From CAIXQW01 sp046049675 (lineage in GTDB: Bacteria; Bacteroidota; Bacteroidia; Chitinophagales; Chitinophagaceae), in NCBI GenBank assembly GCA_046049675.1, contig JBJORA010000061.1:1-21604 (forward strand): a stretch of DNA of 21,604 nucleotides. Direction: 5' to 3'. Below, in pieces: positions 14,481 to 21,604 of this stretch (the stretch's first letter is position 1; each line of letters opens with the position of its first letter). Both the position numbers and the translations under genes were made by a program. Under the pieces are notes generated by a model. The model saw nothing but the letters and a program-made list of their open reading frames with translations. It did not search any database and had not been told where the DNA came from.

Positions 14481-15404
14481 TTAGAAGTATCTCAAGCTGT
14501 TAGAACGGTCTTCGTCGTCGGCTTCTTGCTTTTTAGGGAACTTAATACCCAAGAATACTTCGTGAGATCCTGCATTGAAAGGACGTAAAACTGAGATATT
14601 CATATCGTAGCTATAGCCAACATAAACACGCTTATTGATATTGCTCTTTACCATTAGATTTACTGCATCGCCAGTACGGTAACCTACACCAAAGCCAAGC
14701 ATGTTTTTATACCAAGCATCTACTGCAAGGTCTAGCTCAATTGGTGCTTGTGCTTGATATTTTACGAGCACAGCAGGACGAAATTCTAAGCCATTCTCTA
14801 ACTGAATGCGTCCGCCACCATATGCATAGTAGTGTGCGCGACTTATACGTGTGCGCGGACTAACCGGACTCTCAAAGCTTACAATTCGTGGCGATGAAAT
14901 ACCTGCATAAAACTTCGGTGAGTAGTAAAGCGCACCAAACCCTAAGAAAGGAATGGTGGCTTTATTATTCGGTGCATTGTAAAGGGGGTCGGTCATGTCT
15001 ACATTTACCAAATTGGTAAAATCTGCTTTGAGAAAATTAGCGCCACCTTTGAATCCTATACTCAAGTACCTATCTTTTTTGAATGGTAGATGATAAGCGA
15101 TGTTTAGGTCTGGCGTGGTGATGCGTTCGATACCAATCTTATCTTGGTTTATGGCAAGGCCAAAGCCTAAGCGGTTCCACTTAGTATCGCCAATAAGACT
15201 ATACGTTGTAGGTGCGCCGTTGAAGTTGACCCATTGATTGCGATAGCGCGCGCCGATAGAAGTGTTGTAAGGGTCGCTGCCAGCGTAGGCAGGATTAAGC
15301 AACAGATTACTGTTGAATTGGTTTTGTGTATAGTGTGGCTCTTGCTGCGCAAACGCATTGGCAGAAGCAACTATGGCTAAACTTATTATAAATAACTTTT
15401 TCAT
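14481..15404 (-). CDS. PorP/SprF family outer-membrane protein
   Basis: A 307-aa protein with signal peptide MKKLFIISLAIVASANAFAQ, then the family's hallmark QEPHYTQNQFNSNLLLNPAYAGS and IGARYRNQWVNFNGAPTTY. The remainder is alternating beta-strand sequence consistent with an outer-membrane barrel (GLGFALN-like, YLSIGFKGGANFL, YVGYSYDMNISVL), ending GSHEVFLGIKFP. Family knowledge: PorP/SprF-like proteins pair with T9SS substrates bearing type-B (gliding-motility, CHU_C) C-terminal domains and are needed for their surface attachment. It sits directly between such a substrate (31 nt upstream) and the PorE-like gene (25 nt downstream), so a dedicated role for that adhesin is a reasonable inference. 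Confidence 0.95.
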   Translation of the reverse strand: MKKLFIISLAIVASANAFAQQEPHYTQNQFNSNLLLNPAYAGSDPYNTSIGARYRNQWVNFNGAPTTYSLIGDTKWNRLGFGLAINQDKIGIERITTPDLNIAYHLPFKKDRYLSIGFKGGANFLKADFTNLVNVDMTDPLYNAPNNKATIPFLGFGALYYSPKFYAGISSPRIVSFESPVSPRTRISRAHYYAYGGGRIQLENGLEFRPAVLVKYQAQAPIELDLAVDAWYKNMLGFGVGYRTGDAVNLMVKSNINKRVYVGYSYDMNISVLRPFNAGSHEVFLGIKFPKKQEADDEDRSNSLRYF

Positions 15405-15435
15405 TGTTTGTGTATTTAATGATTAATCAATTGGG

Positions 15436-18400
15436 TTAATATCTGATATCGATGTACATACCTTTTTGGCTGCCACTTGGTAAAGTAATTACGACGAAGT
15501 AGGTGCCTTGTGGTAGCAATGCACCAGCTTGGTTAGTACCTCCCCAGTTATTGAGATAGTTTTTATCTTCATAAACCTTGTTACCCCAACGATTCATTAC
15601 TACGATGTTGATGCTATCGCATAGTGCTGGTGCAATGATTACCCATTTGTCGTTTTTGCCATCGCCGTTTGGTGTGATACCATTTGGAATTGTCATTTTA
15701 TCGAACTCGCAGCAACCGTCGATTTTGCAGTTTACAAAAGGATAGCATACTTTGTTTTTAGCATCGGTACAGCAGTTTTTCGGAGAAGATGTAGGACTAT
15801 GAATAGCATCGTATGCTGTTACATAAAAACAGATATCTGTGTCACCACCATTTGCAGTATCAACCTCTGCTGTGTATGGACCTGCTGTAGAACCAATCGC
15901 AATAGGAGGATTTGGTACAATTGTAGCTGGGTTAATTACAAACTTGCCAGGCGCATCTGCATTGATATACATTTCTGCAATAGGCCAAGCACCATTATTC
16001 TGCACTGAGAATGTGTACATGGTTTTACCATTTTCGCAATACATGCTATCACGCACAATTACACCACATTTATTAGGAGGAGGAATACAATTATCAAATC
16101 TGATGGTATCTCTACACAAAATACTTGTATCACTCATTACATAGTCTACATAGATTTCGTGATTAGGAGAATCGCCACCGACACATATTTGCAATGCATT
16201 GGCATAGGTGCCAGCACTCACGCCACCGCCTGGTGCATTTATACGCTTATAACTACTGCTCGCTGGTACGCCAACACTCCATCCACTTACGCTTTGCATT
16301 GTTGTACCGCTTGCGGCAGTAAGGTCTACGTACTGCAGCATACCACTTGGCCAATTGTTGATGATAGTTACAGTAGCACAACAAGCATTGCTGTCGGGTT
16401 GAACTTGTAGTTGCATTGCGCCGTTACATCCACCGCCTGGGCCTCCAGGACCACAAGGATCTAATGGTACACAATATCTAGTGGTATCTGTACAACAGAA
16501 TTTGCTCATGATAGGAAAGCCACCAACATAAGTGCCAGGCGCAATATTTACATCACAAACGCCATAGTAAAAACATGCTTGTGTAGGTGCTGGAGAACCT
16601 GTAATAATAAGAGGTATTTGTATCCAAGCGCTTGTTGCGCCAGGATAAAGATCTGGAATGCCAAAGAATGGTTCGCCTCCGTTGTTTTGAGAGCTAACTG
16701 CATCTACTGTTGCTATAGTATTAAACACAGTTACGCCACGAATAGTGTCCGCTGAAAAGTTGCGTAGCTGTACATAATAATCGTAAGTACCATTGTGACA
16801 AACTATACTATCGTTTTCCAATGCTACACAATTACTTTTTGGAACTTTAATGCACTGCGTTTTAATTGTATCTACACACACAGTGTCATATTGTGGTGCA
16901 TTACCAATATAGTACACATACATATCGCTATTGCTCGTAGCATTAAGACAAATTGTAGCAAAAGAATACGTACCAGTTGGTAAAGAAGTATGGCTTTGAA
17001 TATCAACAGTATTAGCATCTATATTTGTAATTGTAAATGGTAAGCTTGGGCTTGAGCTAGCAATAGGATTAACTGGAGAGTGTACTCTTACAGTACTAAT
17101 AAAGCCGGGATAAAAATTATTTTGTAATTCTATGGACACACAACAATTGGAGTCAATCGAATAGAACACGTTTAAATCCTTGCACGGATCTTTTGCCAAT
17201 GCATTTGTACATGAATCAAAAAATTCGAAGTCGCCAAATTTACCCTTGGTGCAGGTTGCCTGAATGGTTGTTGTGCCGTCGTAGTCTACAACATGACAAT
17301 CTGTAGCAAATGTTGTGCTGCCAACAAATTTGTTCTTTGTAGGCACGCTGTGTACGCCATACATGTTGCCATTCATATAATTTGCTGTTGCCCAAATCAA
17401 ACTATCACATGTCATTTGACCGTTTTGCGTCATTGTACGACCAAAATCTAAACCGCCGCCGCAGTTCGCGTTTCCTGTGTGAGTTCCATTAACCACTCGG
17501 CCTCCTAATGTCCAAGCGCCTGACTGTCCAAACTTTTGAAACACGCGTGCTTTATGACTATTGTTGTTAATTGCAGAACTAGAGCCTTTCTCGCCATAGA
17601 TCATAATGCCATCTTTACTAAATTCGATATCTGTTATCACATGCTCGCCATCCTGTGTTGTATTCACTGGCTCTATAACTTCTAGCGCGATCGTTGGGCG
17701 CACAAACAACCCTGCGGCATTCGTTTCTACGCTCCAAATTTCATTATCTAAATTGGTAAGATGACGCGAAAAATAAACGCGCGTCTTACCATTAGGTTCT
17801 ACATTAATAGCAATGCCAAAAAGTATCTCGCCGTTTGGCGCGATAGAGCCACTGCTTGCATCTGCAGTAAACGGATCAAGGGTATCAACAATATTACCAC
17901 TAGCAAGATCGGCACAGTAAATGCGTCCATCATCTAAATTGGTGAAATACATTTTGCCTTTGGTGTCGTCTATACATAAATTGCCTGCACCCCAGCCGTT
18001 GTTGATAACTACATTGGTATTGAGTGCTACACCTGGCAAGGAATTATTGATGCGTACATGAGATGTTAGGGTATTAAGCCCTGCGCCACTTGCTTTTACG
18101 ATAAGCACAGAGTCTCCTAGGTTTGGATTAGTTGGCGGTATAATGGGATAGTTGATGCCCATTGCTGGGCCACTACTATAAATTACAGTAGAAGCAAAAT
18201 ACACATTACCGCTGCCATCAATAGCAGTACCAAAAGTTTCGCCCAAGTTCGCCAATGTCCAGCTCGTTGGATTGACTACGCTTGTTACTGGTGCAGTCCA
18301 CATGGTACCAAAAGGTGCAGTGGCTGTGTTGCCAACACGTAAAATACCTGCGGCATTATAAGGAAATGTAATGCAGGGTCCGCCAAAATTTGCGCCTGCG

Positions 18401-18504
18401 GTTGTGTACACAGCATCTTGCCCTCGTACTAGCTGTGCGCTAGCATTGTTTTGTAGCGCTATGCAAAGGCATAGGAGGGCGACTACGGGTGTTAATTTTC
18501 TCAT
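15436..18504 (-). CDS. Large Cys-rich T9SS-secreted surface protein with gliding-motility (type-B) C-terminal domain
   Basis: A 1022-aa surface protein. Signal peptide 1-23 ends at NASAQ. Residues 30-430 look like a beta-propeller-type domain with repeated GNVYFAS / GKMYFTN / GDFEFF-like strands. Residues 440-926 are four Cys-rich beta modules in the order A-B-A-B: A1 440-552 (SNCCVSIELQNN, GTYSFATICL, DTVCVDTI), B1 558-684 (NDSIVCHNGTYDYYVQL, FCCTDTTRYC), A2 692-807 (SNACCATVTIINN, GTYANALQIC, ILCRDTI), B2 812-926 (RDSMYCENGKTMYTFSV, NCCTDAKNKVC). The C-terminal 930-1022 is a CHU_C/TIGR04131 domain: NGITPNGDGKND, NRWGNKVYED, LPQGTYFVVI. It is the T9SS sorting signal. Probably an adhesin; the ligand is unknown. 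Second gene of the operon. Confidence 0.93.
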   Translation of the reverse strand: MRKLTPVVALLCLCIALQNNASAQLVRGQDAVYTTAGANFGGPCITFPYNAAGILRVGNTATAPFGTMWTAPVTSVVNPTSWTLANLGETFGTAIDGSGNVYFASTVIYSSGPAMGINYPIIPPTNPNLGDSVLIVKASGAGLNTLTSHVRINNSLPGVALNTNVVINNGWGAGNLCIDDTKGKMYFTNLDDGRIYCADLASGNIVDTLDPFTADASSGSIAPNGEILFGIAINVEPNGKTRVYFSRHLTNLDNEIWSVETNAAGLFVRPTIALEVIEPVNTTQDGEHVITDIEFSKDGIMIYGEKGSSSAINNNSHKARVFQKFGQSGAWTLGGRVVNGTHTGNANCGGGLDFGRTMTQNGQMTCDSLIWATANYMNGNMYGVHSVPTKNKFVGSTTFATDCHVVDYDGTTTIQATCTKGKFGDFEFFDSCTNALAKDPCKDLNVFYSIDSNCCVSIELQNNFYPGFISTVRVHSPVNPIASSSPSLPFTITNIDANTVDIQSHTSLPTGTYSFATICLNATSNSDMYVYYIGNAPQYDTVCVDTIKTQCIKVPKSNCVALENDSIVCHNGTYDYYVQLRNFSADTIRGVTVFNTIATVDAVSSQNNGGEPFFGIPDLYPGATSAWIQIPLIITGSPAPTQACFYYGVCDVNIAPGTYVGGFPIMSKFCCTDTTRYCVPLDPCGPGGPGGGCNGAMQLQVQPDSNACCATVTIINNWPSGMLQYVDLTAASGTTMQSVSGWSVGVPASSSYKRINAPGGGVSAGTYANALQICVGGDSPNHEIYVDYVMSDTSILCRDTIRFDNCIPPPNKCGVIVRDSMYCENGKTMYTFSVQNNGAWPIAEMYINADAPGKFVINPATIVPNPPIAIGSTAGPYTAEVDTANGGDTDICFYVTAYDAIHSPTSSPKNCCTDAKNKVCYPFVNCKIDGCCEFDKMTIPNGITPNGDGKNDKWVIIAPALCDSINIVVMNRWGNKVYEDKNYLNNWGGTNQAGALLPQGTYFVVITLPSGSQKGMYIDIRY

Positions 18505-18527
18505 ATCTATTGAATTTTTAATAAAGA

Positions 18528-19118
18528 CTAGTTTGTAAATGCGAAATCTATTTCTGGCAACTCGCCATTAATACGAACATTGTATGGTGCTGCTGCACTG
18601 TATACTTCGTACGACTTGCCGCCAATAATTTTAATAGGCCCGCTTGTGATTGGAAATGTTGGGTTAAGATGTGTTTTGCAGATTGTGTTTACTACATTGC
18701 CAAGATTACTCAGAACTGTGCGGCGAATGGTGTAGGTATTGCCTGGTGTAATTGTAACTGGTGTAATTGACTGATAAGACTTGGCGCCTGAAGGAAAATC
18801 GCTGGTAACAGTTGCAAGTACGGTTGCTCCATTAAGGATTTCTATGTTGTAGGATGCAGCTCCGCCATTTAAGCCCGGCTCGCCTTCATACCCAATAGCG
18901 CAAATATGCGCAGAATCGGTTGTGGTGAATTGATACTCCTTTACTTGCAGGTCCATCGTGCGAAGTGGACTAGCAGCAACACTATTAAATGCTGTCATAA
19001 AGTGTGATGTGGTTGGTAAAATGTCGCATGTGGTTGCAACAGATTTCTTTTTACAAGCAGTACTTAACAGCATACATGCTGCAAATAGGCTTAATACTAG
19101 GTTGTTGTACTTTCTCAT
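18528..19118 (-). CDS. Lipoprotein, first gene of the T9SS adhesin operon
   Basis: A 196-aa protein with a clear lipoprotein signal (MRKYNNLVLSLFAACMLLSTAC, lipobox LSTAC) followed by KKKS. The mature part is beta-rich and reads like an immunoglobulin/fibronectin-type domain: NSVAASPLRTMDLQVKEYQF, SYNIEILNGATVLATVTSDF, then ITPVTITPGNTYTIRRTVL, with a final IDFAF strand. It contains a GEPGLNGG loop. No named family is recognised. The gap to the adhesin gene is 23 nt, so they are probably co-transcribed. A plausible but unproven role is an accessory or periplasm-facing partner of the adhesin. It is divergent from the sigma factor gene. Confidence 0.85.
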   Translation of the reverse strand: MRKYNNLVLSLFAACMLLSTACKKKSVATTCDILPTTSHFMTAFNSVAASPLRTMDLQVKEYQFTTTDSAHICAIGYEGEPGLNGGAASYNIEILNGATVLATVTSDFPSGAKSYQSITPVTITPGNTYTIRRTVLSNLGNVVNTICKTHLNPTFPITSGPIKIIGGKSYEVYSAAAPYNVRINGELPEIDFAFTN

Positions 19119-19146
19119 TTGATTAAATATTTTGTTGCCTTATATC

Positions 19147-19159
19147 TGCAGTAACTGCA
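19147..19159. promoter_or_regulatory. Inverted repeat TGCAGT-A-ACTGCA in the divergent intergenic region
   Basis: Perfect 6-bp arms around one base, 28 nt upstream of the lipoprotein start on the minus strand and about 110-180 nt upstream of the sigma factor start. It could be an operator. No exact TAnnTTTG serves either gene in 19119-19337, which may mean an alternative (ECF) promoter. Confidence 0.3.
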
Positions 19160-19337
19160 ATTGTTACCCTATCTAGAAAAAAATTCTGTTAGAATCCTCT
19201 CTACGTGTGCGCCTTAGTACTACAAATGGCTCATTTTCCTGCAAAAAGCACTACCTAACTCGCTGATATTAATGCCACTATGTTTAGTTTATACAGCTAT
19301 TTACCTTAAATTGCATACGCAAACTATAGGGGTACTA

Positions 19338-19919
19338 GTGCAGCACGCAGATCAACATTATATACAGGGTTTAGTTGCTAACGATAGCAATACCGTACAA
19401 GCCATCTACAAACAATTTGCGCCAAAGCTTTTAAATTGGATGAAGCAGCATGGTGCCTCCACAGAAGATGCCCAAGACGTTTTTCAAGATGCATTAGTAG
19501 ATATTTTTCGCAAGGCACAAAGCCAAGTATTTAGCCTAAGTTGCCCATTTGAGGCCTTTTTGTTTGTGGTTGTTCGCAACAAGTGGTTTACCAAAGCAAA
19601 AAATAATCAGAAAACTATGGTAACAGATCCAGAGGTGCTAGGATATAAGTTAGATGCACAAGCCGACACAGATGCTGAAGCTGTAATGCAGTACGAAAAA
19701 CAGTATAATTTATTGCAAAGCACATTATTGCAAATAAGCGAAAGTTGTAGAGAAGTATTACAACTAAGTTGGCGTGGCGCTAGAATGGAGGAAGTGGCAG
19801 AAAAAATGAAAGTCACCTATGCTTATGTACGCAAAAAGAAAAGCCTTTGCCTTGCCGAACTTGTTAGTTTGGTAAAGCAAAGCCCACAATTTGAATCGTT
19901 AAGTTTTATTTCGGCATAA
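19338..19919 (+). CDS. RNA polymerase sigma factor, ECF-like sigma-70 family
   Basis: About 193 aa. Region 2 covers roughly residues 5-85: ADQHYIQGLVANDSNTVQAIYKQFAPKLL, AQDVFQDALVDIFRKAQ and CPFEAFLFVVVRNKWFTKAKNN, the core- and -10-binding surface. Region 4 is at about 128-180: ISESCREVLQLSWRGARMEEVAEKM, then a recognition helix YAYVRKKKSLCLAEL. This matches a family common in Chitinophaga relatives, whose members begin shortly before DQHYI. GTG 19338 is therefore preferred to ATG 19272, which would prepend 22 hydrophobic residues unlike any sigma N-terminus. The stop codon overlaps the next start (TAATG). It is divergent from the T9SS adhesin operon, which is a candidate target by position only. 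Confidence 0.88.
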   Translation: MQHADQHYIQGLVANDSNTVQAIYKQFAPKLLNWMKQHGASTEDAQDVFQDALVDIFRKAQSQVFSLSCPFEAFLFVVVRNKWFTKAKNNQKTMVTDPEVLGYKLDAQADTDAEAVMQYEKQYNLLQSTLLQISESCREVLQLSWRGARMEEVAEKMKVTYAYVRKKKSLCLAELVSLVKQSPQFESLSFISA

Positions 19920-20692
19920 TGACCAAAGAAGAAAGATATGAAATATACACTGGGCAACTAGACGCTAGTCTTAGCGTAGAGGAGCAGCAACAGTTTGCCA
20001 CGCTTATGCAAAGCGAAGAATTTGCACAAGAGTATCGCGAATTGGAAAGTGTGTATGGTGTATATGCTGGCATTACTAAGCAAGAGGAGCAAGAGCAAGC
20101 TTTAGTAGCAACGATTAAAGCGGCACGCGCAGCTAATAGCGATGTTGCAACAAACATTAAAAAAAATAACACGCAAAGTGGCGGATTAAAACTGTCTTTT
20201 TCTAAAGGAACAAAATATGCCATTGGATTGGCGGCTAGCCTTGCCTTAATCATTGCTGTTTATACAGGAACGCAGCAGTCTACAAGCCCGCAAGACTTGT
20301 ACAAGGAATACTATGAATCGCCAAGTCTAAGTGTAGAGCGCGGTACAAATGATGATTTGCTTGCCAAGATTACCCAGCATTATAATGCAAAGCAGTATGC
20401 CGAAGCAATTCCATTATTAGAGAGCTACATCGCATTGCAGCCGCAAGATCAGAAGTTTTTGCTGGCACTTGCTATTTGCAAACTCAACACCAATCGTGTT
20501 GCTGAAGCAGAAAAAGAATTACAAGCCATCATAGCAAGTGATACAACATTTAAGCAAAAAGCAGAATGGTATTTGGCGCTTGCGTATCTAAAAAATGGCG
20601 ATAAAGAAAAAGCGATGGCCTTACTCAAAAGCTTTGGTCCTGATCATTTTTACAATGCTAAAGCGAAAGCAGTGTTGAAGGAGTTGAGCTAG
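19919..20692 (+). CDS. Membrane-anchored TPR protein coupled to the sigma factor
   Basis: A 257-aa single-span protein: a cytoplasmic acidic, Gln-rich helical region (1-92, MTKEERYEIYTGQLDASLSVEEQQQF), a transmembrane helix about 100-117 (AIGLAASLALIIAVYTG), and an extracytoplasmic part with TPR-like helix pairs (150-255: YAEAIPLLESYIALQPQDQKFLLALAICKL, then AEWYLALAYLKNGDKEKAMALL). Its ATG overlaps the sigma stop by 1 nt, so the two are translationally coupled. Position and topology are those of an anti-sigma or sigma-sensor protein, though no classical zinc anti-sigma motif (HxxxCxxC) is visible. The first 50 residues show the elongated-helix pattern that Bacteroidota sigma partners share. 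Role inferred, not proven. Confidence 0.85.
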   Translation: MTKEERYEIYTGQLDASLSVEEQQQFATLMQSEEFAQEYRELESVYGVYAGITKQEEQEQALVATIKAARAANSDVATNIKKNNTQSGGLKLSFSKGTKYAIGLAASLALIIAVYTGTQQSTSPQDLYKEYYESPSLSVERGTNDDLLAKITQHYNAKQYAEAIPLLESYIALQPQDQKFLLALAICKLNTNRVAEAEKELQAIIASDTTFKQKAEWYLALAYLKNGDKEKAMALLKSFGPDHFYNAKAKAVLKELS

Positions 20693-20712
20693 GGAGATTT
20701 TTGCTATAGGCT

Positions 20713-21066
20713 CTACATGTACTCTCGTTTTCTAACACTATCATTTTCAATTACAGTAAACGCATTCTGAAAATCAAAAGAATGTACTGAAATCAGACTA
20801 AGTAACATATTTGCAGCCATTTCTGGATTATGACCTTTACTCCGAAAGAAAACAACTGCAGGATATGATTTAGCTAACTTTTGAAAAATTATCTCACCGT
20901 AATCTTTATCGAAAGTAAGGATGATGAGGCTTTTCTTAAGTGCCAAATCAAGCACTTCAAGGTCACTTATGCCAGGATATTCTTCGTGTATACTGTAAAC
21001 AATGAAGCCATTCGCTCGCAACAATTCAATACTAGGATAAGGGAAGTTTTCATTAGCAAGAAACAT
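20713..21066 (-). CDS. DUF5615 family PIN-like toxin
   Basis: A 117-aa protein beginning FLANENFPYPSIELLRANGF, then HEEYPGISDLEVLDLALKKSLIILTFDKDYGEIIF, the canonical order of DUF5615 (PIN-like, Mut7-C-like nuclease fold). Likely acidic active-site residues are Glu6, Asp35 and the Asp pair of TFDKD. The first motif reads LANEN where many relatives have LADEN; Asn at this position is also known in the family, so inactivation is not implied. It is preceded 3 nt upstream by the DUF433 gene, the usual antitoxin partner, and is convergent with the TPR gene 20 nt away. Confidence 0.9.
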   Translation of the reverse strand: MFLANENFPYPSIELLRANGFIVYSIHEEYPGISDLEVLDLALKKSLIILTFDKDYGEIIFQKLAKSYPAVVFFRSKGHNPEMAANMLLSLISVHSFDFQNAFTVIENDSVRKREYM

Positions 21067-21069
21067 AAG

Positions 21070-21300
21070 CTATGCTGTTAGTGGCAAATACAATTCATGT
21101 TGAATACAATGCTTAAGGTAAGCAAATACGGCCTTAAGAGCGTGCTCCGGCAAGTTTGGGTACGACTTCAAAATCATTTCTTCCGTCCAGCCGTTTTCAA
21201 ATAATTCCAAAATAAGCTCTACAGAAATTCTAGTGCCCTTAATTGTTGGCTTACCAAGTAGAATATTTTTGTCTGAAACAATAAAATCCTGCCAATTCAT
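21070..21300 (-). CDS. DUF433 family antitoxin
   Basis: A 76-aa protein from ATG 21300; an upstream in-frame ATG at 21333 would add MWCRKKTVICI, unlike the family. The signature is ILLGKPTIKGTRISVELILELFENGWTEEMILKSYPNL, diagnostic of DUF433, an HTH-containing protein that pairs with DUF5615 toxins and probably autoregulates the operon. The ATG lies 4 nt after GTAATTTG (minus strand, 21312-21305), a degenerate -7 box with the spacing of other genes in this window. Toxin and antitoxin form a two-gene unit, antitoxin first. Confidence 0.9.
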   Translation of the reverse strand: MNWQDFIVSDKNILLGKPTIKGTRISVELILELFENGWTEEMILKSYPNLPEHALKAVFAYLKHCIQHELYLPLTA

Positions 21301-21350
21301 AATGCAAATTACAGTTTTTTTGCGACACCACATTTGTTACCGTGCGAATA

Positions 21351-21604
21351 TTCCCAGGGTAGGAAACTATGCGACCTCCTAGAGGTCGTATGGCACAATG
21401 TAGATGATTTGCTATAAATATTTGACCCATTCTGGGTCTGTTTGGCGCTTGTCAAATCAAGACTTGAGAAAAATATCTGTAGAGCTATGGTTGATGTAGC
21501 TAGCGCAAAACTATAAATGAAATCCTAATCCTAACGGGATTAAATGTTTATTGACTGATTAGATGAGAAGTTTGAAGTGACAAAATAATCCCAAAGGGAT
21601 TAAA
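21351..21604. repeat. Hairpin-rich non-coding repeat region
   Basis: No gene is seen. Instead there is a series of short inverted repeats. 21367-21393: CTATGCGACCTC-CTA-GAGGTCGTATGG, 12-nt arms with two G:U pairs. 21424-21438: GACCCA-TTC-TGGGTC. 21457-21467: TCAAG-A-CTTGA. 21526-21542: TAATCC-TAACG-GGATTA. 21586-21602: TAATCCC-AAA-GGGATTA. The octamer CTATAAAT occurs at 21412 and 21511. The last two hairpins begin 60 nt apart and share the TAATCC/GGATTAAA frame. They look like dispersed repeats of the kind common in Bacteroidota genomes. The region continues past the window edge. Confidence 0.6.

Noticed and set aside
15799..16983. Several plus-strand frames of 60-100 codons opposite the adhesin gene
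   Set aside because: They are antisense shadows of a gene with clear signal peptide, repeats and CTD; their products lack any family features.

Overview
The window (about 40% GC by eye) comes from a Bacteroidota genome, most likely a Chitinophagales/Sphingobacteriia-type free-living bacterium. The evidence is a type IX secretion (T9SS) adhesin with a gliding-motility C-terminal domain, a PorP/SprF barrel and a PorE-like OmpA protein; lipoproteins of the LSTAC/LAGAC type; a family of sigma factors that resembles those of Chitinophaga relatives; and promoter -7 elements of the Bacteroidota form TAnnTTTG instead of sigma70 -10 boxes. There are no rRNA, tRNA or CRISPR genes.

Layout. 1-2074 (+): the 3' part of a thioredoxin-fold protein (CGHC), an overlapping beta-propeller lipoprotein and a small lipoprotein. 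2274-3134 (+): an MscS channel closed by a strong terminator. 3244-4860 (+): adenine deaminase, convergent with a small YjbR-like gene (-), which is itself divergent from an FAD-dependent dehydrogenase (+). The two divergent genes share one 16-bp segment made of two back-to-back -7 elements. 7083-8020: a small membrane protein (+) and a doubtful membrane ORF (-). 8020-8703 (+): a REP-associated Y1 transposase (RAYT) whose coding sequence carries, in frame, a REP-like 34-bp palindrome and five 18-bp repeats.

8752-11953 (all -): a tight four-gene operon (SRPBCC protein, flavin reductase, TIGR03643 protein, second flavin reductase), then an unknown 148-aa protein and an atypical SDR lacking the catalytic Tyr. 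This gene set resembles the cluster that in many Bacteroidota and Proteobacteria surrounds a cryptochrome/photolyase, but no photolyase is present here. A perfect 20-bp palindrome sits 3 nt before the first start codon of the operon.

12290-19118 (all -): a four-gene T9SS surface module: lipoprotein, 1022-aa Cys-rich adhesin with type-B CTD, PorP/SprF barrel and PorE-like TPR/PD40/OmpA protein, with one or two terminators downstream. Divergent from it (+) is a sigma factor translationally coupled to a membrane-anchored TPR protein. The right end holds a DUF433/DUF5615 toxin-antitoxin pair (-) and about 270 bp of non-coding DNA packed with short hairpins, likely a dispersed repeat element.

A theme across the window is that -7 elements end only 4-7 nt before the start codons of at least six genes on both strands, which predicts leaderless or nearly leaderless mRNAs. 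I used this to choose several start codons.
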